Shown: positions 41,886 through 51,771, counted from the first letter of the stretch. The stretch is DNA of 64,000 bases from Marinobacter nitratireducens (GCF_000708045.1 NZ_ANIE01000003.1:62001-126000), one strand, 5' to 3'. Notes: a model not told the origin generated them from the sequence alone. Program-made: numbers and translations.

Positions 41886-42557
41886 TCATGCCCAGTTGTC
41901 GGTTTTTCTTGTCGGTTTCAGCATCGGGATAATCAGTGCGAGCAACACGCCGCCAAGTACGAGTCCTGCGCCGAGCAGCATGAAGTCGGACTCCTTGCTT
42001 GCTTCGAGGCGCTCATTCTCGGCGGTCAGTACTTCCAGATCGTTACGGATCTTCTGGTTTTCTTCAAGTAATTCTCTGTTGCGGCGCTCAAGATTGATTG
42101 AGTCGGCCGCAATGTTCTTGATGCGCTGAAGCTCTTGCTGCAGGTTCTGGGACTTCGAAGAAAGGGCGGTCTCGGAGCTTTCCAGCTGGTTCCGCTCGCT
42201 GGTTACCTGGGACAGTTGTTCCTTAGCCTTTGCAAGCTCCTGGCGAGCCTGCTCCAGTTCGCGGTTAGCTCGGCGAAGCTGGTCCTCCGCAACCGGTGTT
42301 TCGCTGATGTACTGGCTGGAGACCCAGCCCTCATTGCCCTTCGGGGTTCGTACCCGGGTGTAGCCACTATCGCTGGTCTCCAGCAGTTCCAGCGGGGTAC
42401 CACTGGGGAGGGCGTTCTCTATGATTCTGTATTGGGTGCCAGCTCCGGACCTGACCGGTAGGTAGAGCATGTCATCGACCCAGACAGTTCGGGCCTGGGC
42501 TACGGCAACGGAAGACAGGATCAAGAGTGTGCTGAGGAGGAGACGAAAAGGCGTCAC
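41886..42557 (-). CDS. TIGR04211-family SH3 and coiled-coil membrane protein
   Basis: 223 residues from GTG 42557, chosen because it starts a signal peptide (VTPFRLLLSTLLILSSVAVA, cleavage near AQA) with AGGGA upstream; the longer frame adds 32 residues that would bury the signal. A bacterial SH3 domain (about 24-85: LYLPVRSGAGTQYRII, then GWVSSQYI) is followed by a long coiled coil (about 90-190, rich in Glu, Gln, Leu and Arg). A C-terminal membrane helix (about 193-214) closes it. This is the YgiM/TIGR04211 plan. Role is unknown, presumably in the cell envelope. It is paired with the PilZ gene. Confidence 0.85.
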   Translation of the reverse strand: MTPFRLLLSTLLILSSVAVAQARTVWVDDMLYLPVRSGAGTQYRIIENALPSGTPLELLETSDSGYTRVRTPKGNEGWVSSQYISETPVAEDQLRRANRELEQARQELAKAKEQLSQVTSERNQLESSETALSSKSQNLQQELQRIKNIAADSINLERRNRELLEENQKIRNDLEVLTAENERLEASKESDFMLLGAGLVLGGVLLALIIPMLKPTRKTDNWA

Positions 42558-42680
42558 TGGATACGTTCCCTGAGTTGGACGGTTAAAAATTCGGTCGTAA
42601 TACTGAAAGCGCAATTCTGTCATAGATGGACCGCCGTTCAAGCGGCCCATCATTACAATAAGCTCATCGATTGCCGCTAC

Positions 42681-42980
42681 TCAGGGCAACACAACCTTGT
42701 ACGGCTTGACGACAACTCGTGCGTAAACCCCGGCTTCAATGTAGGGATCAGCATCCGCCCAGGCCTGCGCAGCTTCGAGAGAGTCGAACTCGGCCACGAC
42801 CAGGCTGCCGCTGAAGCCGGCGTCGCCGGGATCGGGCGTGTCGATGGCCGGGTGAGGGCCTGCAACCAGCAATCTACCCTCGGCCTTAAGCTTTTCCAGG
42901 CGTTCAAGGTGAGCGGGGCGGGCCGATTTCCGCATCGGCAGGCTGTTCTCGACATCTTCACTGATAATGGCGTAGTACAT
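42681..42980 (-). CDS. yciI: YciI-family protein
   Basis: 99 residues. The ferredoxin-like YciI fold is marked by [13 protein letters not shown] at the start, the His/Asp pair with [11 protein letters not shown], and [23 protein letters not shown] at the end. The conserved His and Asp suggest a catalytic role, but no reaction is established for most members. The ATG has GGGAG 6 bp upstream. It is divergent from the PHP-domain gene. An 8-bp imperfect inverted repeat (43005-43023) lies between the two. Confidence 0.9.
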   Translation of the reverse strand: MYYAIISEDVENSLPMRKSARPAHLERLEKLKAEGRLLVAGPHPAIDTPDPGDAGFSGSLVVAEFDSLEAAQAWADADPYIEAGVYARVVVKPYKVVLP

Positions 42981-43088
42981 TCACAACTCCCAATTGAATG
43001 ATCCCGACCGACAGCGTCGGTTGGAGAGACGAATACAGGGTTGGGGAGGGCTGATATACTGGCACCTCAACCCGAAACAGGATTTTTT

Positions 43089-43967
43089 GTGACTATACCG
43101 CAACACCCCGGCTTGTGCATTGATCTGCATTGCCATAGTACAGCCTCAGACGGCGCACTTGCGCCCCGAGATCTGGTCAGGCGCGCGGCTGAGCGCGGCG
43201 TCACTCATCTGGCACTAACCGACCACGATACGGTTGCGGGGCTTGCTGAGGCTCGCAGTGAAGCCGAGGCTTGTGAGGTAGAACTTATCGCCGGCGTCGA
43301 ACTTTCCTGCCAGTGGAAAGGGCGGACCATCCATATCGTCGGTCTGGATTTTGATGAGCAGGATGAGGGCTTTCAGGCAGCACTGTCGCAGCAGAATGAA
43401 AACCGTTGGGCTCGGGCCCGCAAGATTGTTGATCGTCTGAGCCGGCTCAAGGTCGAGAACCTCCTGGAAGAGGCTACGCAAATTGCCGGAGGCGATGTGC
43501 CCGGGCGTCCCCATTTCGCTGAGGTAATGGTCAGTCAGGGGTTGGTGCGCAACACGGCACAGGCATTCAAACGCTACCTTGGCAACGGTAAGCCGGGGGA
43601 TGTGAAAGCGTTCTGGCCGGAACTTCCTGAGGTGGTGCAGTGGATCCGGGCGGCCGGCGGTATGGCAGTTCTGGCCCACCCAAGGAAGTATCAGCTGACG
43701 GCCACGAAACTTCGTGAACTGACGAAGGACTTTATTCGGGCTGGCGGTCGCGGTATCGAGGTCTCGACATCCGGGCAGTCAAGTGGTGATCTCGGCTTTC
43801 TGGCGGAACTTTGCCGCCGGGAGGAGCTTCTGGCCTCGCAGGGCAGTGATTTTCACTTTCCTGGAGCTCCCTGGTGTGAGCTGGGAAAAATTATGAAAAT
43901 GCCAGAGGGGCTGGAGCCCGTCTGGCATCATTTCAAAGTACCTGTTGACGTCCCTGCGCCGGCTTAG
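43089..43967 (+). CDS. PHP-domain phosphoesterase (YciV/RNase AM type)
   Basis: 292 residues from GTG 43089. An in-frame TTG at 43041 precedes a likely -10 TATACT at 43055-43060 and is rejected. PHP metal motifs are present: DLHCHSTASDG (about 10-20), LTDHDTVAG (near 46), then GRPHFAEVM, AHPRKY and GSDFHFPG. Relatives act as 5'-3' exonucleases that mature the 5' ends of rRNA (RNase AM, E. coli YciV) and hydrolyse 3',5'-nucleoside bisphosphates. The last 4 bp overlap the convergent YecA-like gene. Confidence 0.88.
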   Translation: MTIPQHPGLCIDLHCHSTASDGALAPRDLVRRAAERGVTHLALTDHDTVAGLAEARSEAEACEVELIAGVELSCQWKGRTIHIVGLDFDEQDEGFQAALSQQNENRWARARKIVDRLSRLKVENLLEEATQIAGGDVPGRPHFAEVMVSQGLVRNTAQAFKRYLGNGKPGDVKAFWPELPEVVQWIRAAGGMAVLAHPRKYQLTATKLRELTKDFIRAGGRGIEVSTSGQSSGDLGFLAELCRREELLASQGSDFHFPGAPWCELGKIMKMPEGLEPVWHHFKVPVDVPAPA

Positions 43968-44506
43968 TCCGGCGCGTGGAACAGCAGGTAGAGGTCTGTC
44001 AGGGTATCGGGAATAGCATCTGCCATTTGTCGTGACAGCTTGTCGCTGTTGCGAACCTTCTGGAAGTCCTCATCATCGAACAGGCCTGACAGTGTCAGCA
44101 TCGGCACCATCAGGTCTGCCGTTTCTTCTTCGCTGGCGTTTTCGAGCCACGCTTCCTCGTGCTCAAGGAAGGTGTCCACGAACCCTGCGCACCAGTTTTC
44201 CAAGGCGTTCATCGGGTCGCCATCTTCGGGTTCGGGGAGCTCGAGCGCCTGGCCCATATCCAGCGAGCTGGCCATGTCCTCAGCCAGCTGCTTGACGCAG
44301 CGGCTGAAAACTTCCGGGATATCGTTGTCAGCAATGCCGTCAACGCCGGTCGCCAGGCAGAACATTTCCCTGGCGCCGAGTTCCACCGGACCGATGACGC
44401 TGGCGCAAACCACGCCGTGCAGTCCGAAGAAGTCCAGAGCGTCATCGCCCCAGGGTTCAGCGAACAGAATGTCTTCCAGCGCTTCAATATCGGAATTCGA
44501 TAGCAT
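43964..44506 (-). CDS. YecA/UPF0149-family protein
   Basis: 180 residues, acidic and helical. It begins with IEALEDILFAEPWGDDALDFFGLHGVVCA and has NALENWCAGFVDTF in the middle, both typical of UPF0149 (YgfB/YecA). It lacks the C-terminal SEC-C zinc motif found in some relatives. The family has no settled function; some members influence gene expression or beta-lactam tolerance. It lies 7 bp after rne on the same strand. Confidence 0.82.
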   Translation of the reverse strand: MLSNSDIEALEDILFAEPWGDDALDFFGLHGVVCASVIGPVELGAREMFCLATGVDGIADNDIPEVFSRCVKQLAEDMASSLDMGQALELPEPEDGDPMNALENWCAGFVDTFLEHEEAWLENASEEETADLMVPMLTLSGLFDDEDFQKVRNSDKLSRQMADAIPDTLTDLYLLFHAPD

Positions 44507-44513
44507 CGGTCAT

Positions 44514-47500
44514 TTACTCCCCGGCTTTTTTGGCCTCTTCCGCTGCGCGCTGGCGCCGGCGGACTTCCCTTGGATCATTGTAGGCACGGCCCGGAGTTAC
44601 CGGGAGTTCGACCTCTGGCTTCCGATCTGCCTCAGACGGCTTGCTTTCTGTCTGAGCAGGCTTCGGTTCAGGCGCTTCCGATTGTTTGGCTTCAGGCTTC
44701 TCATCGGCCTTGGCGGCTGGTTTGCTCTTGATTGGAGCCGGCTTTTCATCAGGCTTTGACTCAGCCTTTGGGGCCTCTGGTTTTTCAGCTGGCGCCTTTT
44801 CGGCCTGTTTTGTCTCAGCCGTCTTGCTGTCTGACTTGCTTTCCGGGGCCTTGTCGGTAGACGGAGCGGTTTTCTCCGTCGATGCGTCTTCGGTCGCCGG
44901 CTTTTCCTGGGCTGAGGCTGTTGCTTCGGCCGATGGCTTGGCTTTCGCTTTGGGTTCTTCCTTAGCTTTGACCTCGCCGCTCTCCGGAGCCTGCTTCGGT
45001 GCAGGTTTTTCGGCCGCAGGTGCTTTGTCTTCAGAGGACGCTTCCTTCACTGAGGTCTGCTCTGCCGGAGCAGGCTGTTCTGGAGGCGTTGAGCTCTTCT
45101 GTTCGTCAGCGGGCTTCGCTGGCGTTTCTGCTTTGGGCGTAGTCTTGGCCTTGGCGTTTTTGCTAGTCGCGTCTTCAGCGGGTTTGTCATCGGCTTTCGG
45201 TTTGGATTCCGGCTTTGCCTTTTGTTCGACATGACCCTTGGGCTCGCCTGCGCTTCTGGTTTCGGGTGCATTCTCTGCCGGCTTGGTACTCACCTTGTTG
45301 TCGGAGTCTGCCTCAGATTTCGGAGCGTTTTTCTTTCCGCCCTTTGGCGCACCTTTCTCTGCCTGGGGCTTTGCTTCTTTTGGCTGTTGTGAGCGTGCAT
45401 CGGTGGACTGCTCGGGCTGAGTATCCTTCTGATGCTTTTCACTGCGAGCCGCTTTGCGATCCGCAGGCGTGGAACTCGGGGTTTCCGTTGGTGAACCATC
45501 GCGCCCACGTTGGCGACGTGGCTTGCGACGCTTGTCGTCTCCGCCTTTGTCGTTGCCCTTATCGTTGCTTTGTCCCTTCTGGGTATTGTCCTGATTACCC
45601 TTCTGGTCTTTCTTGTCGCGGTTGTCTTTCTGATCGCGCTGTTGTTTGTTGCGACCCTGGCCGCGGCCGCGACCCTGGCCGTCCCGGCGATTATCTCCGC
45701 CTTTGGCTTCAGCGCCTTTGTCCTGACCCTGGCGATTTTGTCCGCCACGGTTCTGGTCGTCATTACGGTTACGACCGCGTCCGCGATTATCGTCGCTGCG
45801 ATTCTGCTGACCGCTCTGACGGCGATCGTTGCCACTGCGCTTGTCGCCGGTATTCTGCTCGTCCCGGGCTACTCGGGATTTACGGCGGTCCTGGCGGCCC
45901 TGGGTGCGGCGATCATCGCGGCTATTGCGATTCTTCTGGGGTGCAACGGTCTGTTCTTCCTCGCCATTGAAGAAGCAGGCAATTTTGCGCCCAATCCGGC
46001 GGAACAGGCCTTCTTCCTGCTCACTGGATTCTATGTTTTTGGCCTCAGGTTTCGGTGCCGGTGCCGCAGGACGGATAGCTTTGACCGCAGCCTGCTCTCG
46101 GGCTGGGCGCTCAGCGGCGGGCGCCTCGAACACTTCCTCTTCCCGAACGTTGTATTCTTCGGCAACCTGGTGGCTGGAAATGTGCTCCGGAGTTGTCTCG
46201 TCCTGGCGGATGCGGAGGATCTCGAAGTGCGGGGTCTCCATGTGCGGGACCGGCACGACGACAACGTCCACTTCCTGGCGTCGTTCGATTTCTGCGAGCT
46301 GGCGCCGCTTCTCGTTGAGGAGGAAGGTGGCAACGGATACCGGAACAACGGCGCGAACTTCTCCAGTCTTCTCCTTAGAAGACTCTTCGTAGATCAGGCG
46401 CATGATGCTGAGAGCAAGAGACTCAATGCCGCGAATGGTGCCTTGCCCTTCACAGCGGGGGCAGACCTCGCTGCGGGTCTCGCCCAGAGACGGGCGCAGA
46501 CGCTGGCGCGACATCTCCAGGAGGCCGAAACGCGAGATTTTTCCAACCTGAACGCGGGCGCGGTCGATCTCCAAGGCTTCACGCATTTTCTGTTCGACCT
46601 CGCGCTGGTGCTTGGCGGGAGTCATGTCGATAAAATCGATCACGATCAGGCCGCCCATATCACGAAGCCTCAGCTGGCGAGCGATTTCCTCGGCCGCTTC
46701 CAGGTTTGTCTGGAGGGCCGTTTCTTCAATGTCGTGGCCTTTGGTGGCGCGTGAGGAGTTGATGTCGATGGACACCAGAGCCTCGGTCGGATCGATGACG
46801 ATTGAACCGCCTGAGGGGAGTTTCACTTCCCGCTGGAAAGCAGTTTCGATCTGCCCTTCGATCTGGTACCGGCTGAACAGAGGGATCTCATCCTTGTACA
46901 GTTTGATCTTGTTCTCGAAGGTCGGCATCACGGCGCGAACGAAGTTAAGCACGTCTTCGTAGACATTCTCGGCGTCGATCAGAACCTCGCCGATGTCCTG
47001 GCGCAGGTAGTCACGCACCGCGCGGATGATGACGTTGCTTTCCTGGTGGATCAGGAAGGGTGCCTTGCGTTCGCCTGCGGCCTGCGTAATCGCTTCCCAG
47101 AACTGCACGAGGTAGTCGAGATCCCATTGCAGCTCTTCTGTGGTGCGACCAATGCCCGCGGTGCGAACGATGATGCCCATGGATTTGGGAACCTGGACGT
47201 CGTTCATGGCTTCTTTCAGCTGAGCCCGCTCTTCACCTTCGATGCGACGGGAGATCCCACCTGCGCGAGGGTTGTTGGGCATCAGCACCAGGTAGCGGCC
47301 AGCCAGGGAGATGAATGTGGTCAGGGCCGCGCCCTTGTTGCCACGCTCTTCCTTGTCCACCTGCACAATGACTTCCTGGCCTTCGGACACAACATCCTTG
47401 ATGTTGATTTTGCCCTCGATCTGACCCGGAGATTTCTTGAAATATTCCTTGGAGATCTCTTTCAGGGGCAGGAAGCCGTGGCGCTCTGCACCGAAATCGA

Positions 47501-47672
47501 CAAAGGCAGCCTCAAGGCTGGGCTCAACGCGGGTAATGCGGCCCTTGTAAATGTTGGCTTTTTTCTGCTCGCGGGTGCTTGATTCGATATCGAGATCAAA
47601 AAGTCTCTGGCCATCGACCAGTGCTACGCGCAACTCTTCTGGATGAGTTGCATTAATGAGCATTCTTTTCAT
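44514..47672 (-). CDS. rne: ribonuclease E
   Basis: 1052 residues. The catalytic half (1-520) has an S1 domain in residues 35-125, the catalytic [12 protein letters not shown] region (Asp near 303) and the [13 protein letters not shown] segment (Asp near 346). The zinc-link CPRCEGQG with its two Cys near 404 and 407 joins the dimers. The C-terminal half is highly charged and repetitive in Lys, Ala, Pro and Glu, with an Arg/Asp/Gln/Asn-rich RNA-binding part (about 590-740); it is the degradosome scaffold and is probably disordered. The ATG at 47672 gives the standard MKRMLINAT start. A leader with hairpins precedes it. Confidence 0.97.
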   Translation of the reverse strand: MKRMLINATHPEELRVALVDGQRLFDLDIESSTREQKKANIYKGRITRVEPSLEAAFVDFGAERHGFLPLKEISKEYFKKSPGQIEGKINIKDVVSEGQEVIVQVDKEERGNKGAALTTFISLAGRYLVLMPNNPRAGGISRRIEGEERAQLKEAMNDVQVPKSMGIIVRTAGIGRTTEELQWDLDYLVQFWEAITQAAGERKAPFLIHQESNVIIRAVRDYLRQDIGEVLIDAENVYEDVLNFVRAVMPTFENKIKLYKDEIPLFSRYQIEGQIETAFQREVKLPSGGSIVIDPTEALVSIDINSSRATKGHDIEETALQTNLEAAEEIARQLRLRDMGGLIVIDFIDMTPAKHQREVEQKMREALEIDRARVQVGKISRFGLLEMSRQRLRPSLGETRSEVCPRCEGQGTIRGIESLALSIMRLIYEESSKEKTGEVRAVVPVSVATFLLNEKRRQLAEIERRQEVDVVVVPVPHMETPHFEILRIRQDETTPEHISSHQVAEEYNVREEEVFEAPAAERPAREQAAVKAIRPAAPAPKPEAKNIESSEQEEGLFRRIGRKIACFFNGEEEQTVAPQKNRNSRDDRRTQGRQDRRKSRVARDEQNTGDKRSGNDRRQSGQQNRSDDNRGRGRNRNDDQNRGGQNRQGQDKGAEAKGGDNRRDGQGRGRGQGRNKQQRDQKDNRDKKDQKGNQDNTQKGQSNDKGNDKGGDDKRRKPRRQRGRDGSPTETPSSTPADRKAARSEKHQKDTQPEQSTDARSQQPKEAKPQAEKGAPKGGKKNAPKSEADSDNKVSTKPAENAPETRSAGEPKGHVEQKAKPESKPKADDKPAEDATSKNAKAKTTPKAETPAKPADEQKSSTPPEQPAPAEQTSVKEASSEDKAPAAEKPAPKQAPESGEVKAKEEPKAKAKPSAEATASAQEKPATEDASTEKTAPSTDKAPESKSDSKTAETKQAEKAPAEKPEAPKAESKPDEKPAPIKSKPAAKADEKPEAKQSEAPEPKPAQTESKPSEADRKPEVELPVTPGRAYNDPREVRRRQRAAEEAKKAGE

Positions 47673-47719
47673 GGAAGGAAAGGGTTCCTGTCGTTTGGTT
47701 TTGACAGAAAGCCGCGGGG

Positions 47720-47863
47720 GTTCGCATCAGCGAAGCAGGATGTGCGCGTTTGGGCCCGTATTACAGCAAAAGCGCGGGCCCACAGTCAGACGGATCAGGC
47801 CCGGTTGGGGCGTGATTGTTCTGGTTGTAAACCATTGCCGACAGTCCGGCTGCCATTTGGCAG
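47720..47863 (-). promoter_or_regulatory. rne leader with stem-loops
   Basis: The 5' region of rne has three perfect small inverted repeats: 47850-47854/47859-47863 (CTGCC/GGCAG); 47751-47758/47775-47782 (8 bp, TGGGCCCG/CGGGCCCA, 16-base loop); and 47721-47725/47730-47734 (TTCGC/GCGAA). In E. coli, hairpins in the rne leader are bound by RNase E and mediate feedback control. The same role is inferred here from position and structure only. Confidence 0.5.
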
Positions 47864-48130
47864 GGGGAGGTCGTATTTTGTCTGTCTTTGTTGACGCATG
47901 TTATCCGTATTTCAGGTTCACACATGTGCCTGGGTCTCACGTCGTATTCTTAAGCTGGACGGCCCGGCCTTGCGTGACAATGAATCTTCGCGATGTCGCC
48001 CGACGGTTTTCCGTACGGTTTCTTGCTCTCCCGGTGCCGGTTCATTTGCCGTCATCGGCCAAATCCGGAGTGCCGGGAGCTCTTCTGTTCTCTAGCGCCG
48101 CTCCCTTGCATAGCGAATGGGTGCACGGCG
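47864..48130. other. rest of the rne-rluC intergenic region
   Basis: Nothing recognisable is seen in these 267 bp beyond their position in a 611-bp divergent gap. The rne promoter must lie here on the - strand, but no single site stands out. Open frames across it have no family resemblance. Confidence 0.5.
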
Positions 48131-48159
48131 TTCAAACTCTTCAATAGTGTCGGTATACT
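48131..48159 (+). promoter_or_regulatory. rluC promoter
   Basis: -35 TTCAAA at 48131-48136 (4 of 6), 17-bp spacer, -10 TATACT at 48154-48159 (5 of 6). The leader to rluC would be about 115 nt. Confidence 0.6.
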
Positions 48160-48283
48160 TCTGCCGCTCCGGCTTCTGATCAGAGTTTTGGATCAGGCCG
48201 TAGACAAACGGCAGAGCACGCCGGAATATATCAGTATTCCCAGGCCTGTTCAATGCTGCATTCAGATCGCAATAAGGAATTCC

Positions 48284-49339
48284 ATGTCTCGCAAGCCTGC
48301 TGTCGGCAGAAAGCGCTCCGGGCATCGTCCCGCCAAGGCCGTGTCCCCCGGTTCAAAGCCGGGAAAGACGCCAAACGGTGAGATCCGTCAAAGTGTTCAG
48401 TGGGTTGATGTCGACGAGGAAAATGATGGCCAGCGTGTCGATAACTTTCTGATGTCCCGGCTGCGCGGCGTGCCGAAGAGTATCGTCTACCGGATCATTC
48501 GAAAGGGCGAAGTCCGGGTAAACAAGGGGCGGGTGAAGCCGGATACCCGGTTGAAGTCGGGCGATCAGGTTCGCATACCACCGGTCACCCAGAAGGAAAA
48601 AGCCACACAGCCCAAGCCTGGAGACAGGGTTCAGGGTGTGGTGGAAGCGGCTGTCGTTTTCGAGAACGAGCAGATGCTGGTGGTTAATAAGCCCTCAGGT
48701 ATCGCCGTTCACGGTGGAAGCGGTCTCAGTTTCGGTTTGATCGAAGTGCTGCGCTCTGCGCGCCCGGAGGCGAGATTTCTTGAGTTGGTGCATCGTCTGG
48801 ACCGGGATACGTCCGGGTTAGTGATGATTGCCAAGAAGCGTTCGGCGTTGCGTTTTCTTCAGGATGAGCTGAGACACAAGCGCATACGTAAGTACTATCA
48901 CGCGCTCGTTGCGGGTGTGTGGCCGGAAAAGTTGAGCCGGGTTGAGGAGCCACTGCTGCGCTACGAAATGCCTAACGGTGAACGTAGGGTAAAGATCAGT
49001 TCAGAGGGCAAGCCGTCGCTTACGATGTATCGCCGCCTGTCCGTATTTGAGGGGTACAGTCTGGTTGAGGCGTCTCCGGTCACCGGCCGAACGCATCAGA
49101 TTCGGGTTCATTGTGCCTCCTCCGGCTATCCCATTGCTGGCGACGACAAGTATATGGATGACGCTAGCCAGAAAGCCTTTCGCGCAGTGGGTGGGCAGCG
49201 TCTGATGCTGCATGCGAGGGCGCTTGAATTTCGTTTGCCGGGTAGCGAGGAGGCGATGCGTCTCGAGGCGCCCTACGATGAGGCATTTGCTGCCGTGCTG
49301 AGCACTCTCACGACAAGGTCAACAGGAAGTAATCAATGA
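48284..49339 (+). CDS. rluC: 23S rRNA pseudouridine synthase RluC
   Basis: 351 residues from ATG 48284, with AAGGA 5 bp upstream; the open frame further upstream lies in the leader and is unconserved. An N-terminal basic tail leads into an S4 RNA-binding domain (about 45-95, QRVDNFLMSRLRGVPKS). The pseudouridine synthase core has the catalytic HRLDRDTSG (Asp near 173), then GRTHQIRVH. RluC modifies positions 955, 2504 and 2580 of 23S rRNA in E. coli. It overlaps the HAD gene by ATGA (49336-49339). Divergence from rne is the common arrangement. Confidence 0.95.
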   Translation: MSRKPAVGRKRSGHRPAKAVSPGSKPGKTPNGEIRQSVQWVDVDEENDGQRVDNFLMSRLRGVPKSIVYRIIRKGEVRVNKGRVKPDTRLKSGDQVRIPPVTQKEKATQPKPGDRVQGVVEAAVVFENEQMLVVNKPSGIAVHGGSGLSFGLIEVLRSARPEARFLELVHRLDRDTSGLVMIAKKRSALRFLQDELRHKRIRKYYHALVAGVWPEKLSRVEEPLLRYEMPNGERRVKISSEGKPSLTMYRRLSVFEGYSLVEASPVTGRTHQIRVHCASSGYPIAGDDKYMDDASQKAFRAVGGQRLMLHARALEFRLPGSEEAMRLEAPYDEAFAAVLSTLTTRSTGSNQ

Positions 49340-49983
49340 ACGTCAAAGTTGTCATATTCGATTGGGATGGAACGTTGGTGGATTCCGTCGACCATATTGC
49401 CGACAGCCTTCATCAGGCCGCTACCGATCTCGGGTACCCGGCGCGCGAGCGCGAAGCCTATCGGGACATCATCGGTCTTGGGATGGTTGAAGCTCTTGAG
49501 AAGCTTTATCCAGGGTTGAGTCGAGAGGAGATGGACGCAATCCGTGAAGGTTACGCCGGTTATTTCTTTAAAAAGGTTACCACACCTCAGAATGTATTTG
49601 CCGGCATGGCGGAGGTTGTGGCAGATATCCGGCGGAATGGCTGGGGCTGTTCGGTTGCGACGGGCAAGAGTCGTCGAGGGCTTGACAGGGCGTTGGGCAC
49701 AAGCGGGCTCGGACCGCATTTTGATATCACCCGATGTGCCGATGAGACCCGCTCGAAACCGGACCCGGCCATGTTGGGTGAAATTGTTCGGTTTTATGGC
49801 ATTGAGCCAGAAGAAGCGGTGATGATTGGTGATACCCGTTACGATCTGGATATGGCGCGGCGCATTGGAATGCCGTCCATCGGTGTTGAATGGGGGGTGC
49901 ATAAGCGCGACGTGCTCGGTGACTATGCACCGCGAGCGATTGTGGATACGGTCCCGGAACTGCGTCGCGTTCTGGGGTTATGA
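49336..49983 (+). CDS. HAD-family phosphatase, phosphoglycolate phosphatase-like
   Basis: 215 residues. Motif I is FDWDGTLVDS (nucleophile Asp9, acid Asp11), motif II is the VATGKS Thr, motif III the KPDP Lys and motif IV GDTRYDLDMA. A helical cap of the C1 type lies between motifs I and II. Substrate cannot be told from sequence; the common annotation is phosphoglycolate phosphatase-like. It overlaps rluC by 4 bp and lies 38 bp before sppA, the order found in Pseudomonas. Confidence 0.9.
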   Translation: MNVKVVIFDWDGTLVDSVDHIADSLHQAATDLGYPAREREAYRDIIGLGMVEALEKLYPGLSREEMDAIREGYAGYFFKKVTTPQNVFAGMAEVVADIRRNGWGCSVATGKSRRGLDRALGTSGLGPHFDITRCADETRSKPDPAMLGEIVRFYGIEPEEAVMIGDTRYDLDMARRIGMPSIGVEWGVHKRDVLGDYAPRAIVDTVPELRRVLGL

Positions 49984-50021
49984 TCACCGGTCTAATTGAA
50001 TGTTGAGGGAGGATGCCAGGA

Positions 50022-51062
50022 ATGAGTGATTGGGAGTCGGACAAGGCCGCCGGGTGGGGTGACAAGCCTTCAGAGCCGGAGGCGACTGAAAAGCGCGGGT
50101 CCGGATCTCCGTCGCTTCCGCCCGAAAATGGGCGTGACTGGAAACTGATCGAAAAACTGGTGATGTCCCTGCAGTCAGAGCAGCGAAAGCATCGTCGGTG
50201 GGGCATTTTTTTCAAACTGCTCACGTTCGGATACCTGTTTGCTCTTTTGTTTCTCATCAAGTTTCCTCTGACAGACTCGATTGATGGTGTGGCCGGGAGC
50301 AAGCATACGGCCATGGTGGAAGTGGAGGGGCCGATTGCCGCAGACGAATCGGCCAATGCGGACGATGTTGTGGGTGCGTTGCGGGCCGCATTTGAGGAAA
50401 AGAATGCGGTGGCGGTCGTCATGCGTATCAATAGCCCTGGCGGAAGTCCGGTGCAGTCGGGCTATATCTACGACGAGATCCGGCGCCTGCGTGCGGAATA
50501 TCCGGACAAGAAGCTTTACGCGGTGATCTCGGATATTGGAGCGTCAGGTGCATACTACATTGCCTCTGCGGCCGATGAGATATACGCGAATCGGGCGAGT
50601 CTGGTCGGTTCGATCGGAGTGGTCGCCGGAGGCTTCGGGTTCACCGGCATTATGGATAAGTTGGGTGTTGAGCGCAGGCTGTACACGGCCGGCGAAAACA
50701 AGGCATTTCTGGATCCGTTTTCGCCTGAGCAATCAGAAGAGGTTGCGTTTTGGCAGGGCGTGCTAGAGAACACGCACAAACAGTTTATTGAGGCGGTAAA
50801 GCAGGGGCGTGGTGATCGCCTCGGAGATGACGAGCGTTTGTTTAGCGGGTTGGTCTGGAGCGGTGAGCAGGCTCTCGAGTTGGGCTTGATTGACGGGCTA
50901 GGCAGCTCCTCCTGGGTGGCTCGGGAGGTTGTCGGCGAGGAAGAGTTTGTGGACTATACTCGCCGCCAGTCTCGTTTCAAGGATATCGTGGATCAGTTGG
51001 GCGTGGCTGTGGGCGAGGGTGTTGTCTCGCAGTTGATGGAGTCCCGGCTGGAATTACGCTGA
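50022..51062 (+). CDS. sppA: signal peptide peptidase SppA-type, 36 kDa form
   Basis: 346 residues from ATG 50022, with GAGGGAGG at 50005-50012, 9 bp upstream. An ATG at 50013 directly follows that site and is too close. A charged N-terminal tail of about 65 residues precedes one membrane helix (about 66-86). The S49 domain has MRINSPGGSPVQSG, the nucleophile Ser in ISDIGASGAYYIASAAD, and the general-base Lys in GENKAFLDPF. It is the short form, with a single protease domain per chain. The 3' end overlaps convergent maf by 9 bp. Confidence 0.92.
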   Translation: MSDWESDKAAGWGDKPSEPEATEKRGSGSPSLPPENGRDWKLIEKLVMSLQSEQRKHRRWGIFFKLLTFGYLFALLFLIKFPLTDSIDGVAGSKHTAMVEVEGPIAADESANADDVVGALRAAFEEKNAVAVVMRINSPGGSPVQSGYIYDEIRRLRAEYPDKKLYAVISDIGASGAYYIASAADEIYANRASLVGSIGVVAGGFGFTGIMDKLGVERRLYTAGENKAFLDPFSPEQSEEVAFWQGVLENTHKQFIEAVKQGRGDRLGDDERLFSGLVWSGEQALELGLIDGLGSSSWVAREVVGEEEFVDYTRRQSRFKDIVDQLGVAVGEGVVSQLMESRLELR

Positions 51063-51674
51063 TCGGGTTTGAGGTGGCTCAGGGGGCAGGAGCGGGTTTC
51101 TGTCCCAGGCCCTGAGCATGTCGATTAGAGCGATCAGCGGCAATCCGATGAGACTGTTGGGGTCTCTCCCTTCCAGCTTGTCGAACAGAGCAATGCCCAG
51201 CCCTTCCATCCGGAAGCTGCCAGCGCAGTCGTAGGGTTGTTCCTTGCGGAGGTACGTCTCGATTTCCTCCGGCAGCAGGTCACGAAAATGGACTGAGAAG
51301 GGCTCGCAAAGTCGCTGAATGTCGCCAGTTTCGCTGTTGAGCAAGGTCAGACCAGTCAGGAACTGGACATGCTGTCCGCTGCTCCTGGCCAATTGATGGG
51401 TGGCGGCGTCGTGGTTTTCCGGTTTGTTCAGCAGGGTGCCGTCCGGCAGACAGGCAACCTGGTCGGAACCGATGATCCAGTGGTTTCGATGTGTTGTGGC
51501 AAGGGCCCGGGCTTTCTGCTCGGCCAGGCGCAGCGCGAGTGCTTCGGCGCTTTCTCCGGGGGTAGGTGTCTCATCAATGTCGGGGTTTGCACACTCGAAC
51601 GGAAGTTCCAGACGGGACAGCAATTCCCGGCGGTAGGGGGAAGAAGAGGCCAGTAAGATTGGCAGTGCCTTCAT
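51054..51674 (-). CDS. maf: Maf-family nucleotide pyrophosphatase, probable m7GTP type
   Basis: 206 residues from ATG 51674; the frame extends 25 codons further but into unconserved sequence over the yceD promoter. The family start PILLASSSPYRRELLSRL is present, then DETPTPGESAEALALRLAEQKA, GSDQVACLPDGTLLNKP and the late EGLGIALFDKLEGRDPNSLIGLPL. The RRELL pattern and position beside yceD-rpmF favour the YceF subgroup, which hydrolyses N7-methyl-GTP. It is divergent from yceD. Confidence 0.9.
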   Translation of the reverse strand: MKALPILLASSSPYRRELLSRLELPFECANPDIDETPTPGESAEALALRLAEQKARALATTHRNHWIIGSDQVACLPDGTLLNKPENHDAATHQLARSSGQHVQFLTGLTLLNSETGDIQRLCEPFSVHFRDLLPEEIETYLRKEQPYDCAGSFRMEGLGIALFDKLEGRDPNSLIGLPLIALIDMLRAWDRNPLLPPEPPQTRSA

Positions 51675-51771
51675 ATGCGATATCCGTGAATGGATCGGTA
51701 AACTGTCGTGGTTGTTATCGTAAAATACACTTATTCCACGGGGAAGCACGTCTTAAAACCGCAGGAAGTCT

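Noticed and set aside
45510..46754. 414-codon open frame on the + strand opposite rne
   Set aside because: It mirrors the biased codons of the rne C-terminal half, gives a low-complexity hydrophobic product, and has no ribosome site or family resemblance.
47656..48147. 163-codon open frame in the rne-rluC gap
   Set aside because: It starts inside rne on the opposite strand, has a composition unlike real proteins here, and covers the leader hairpins.
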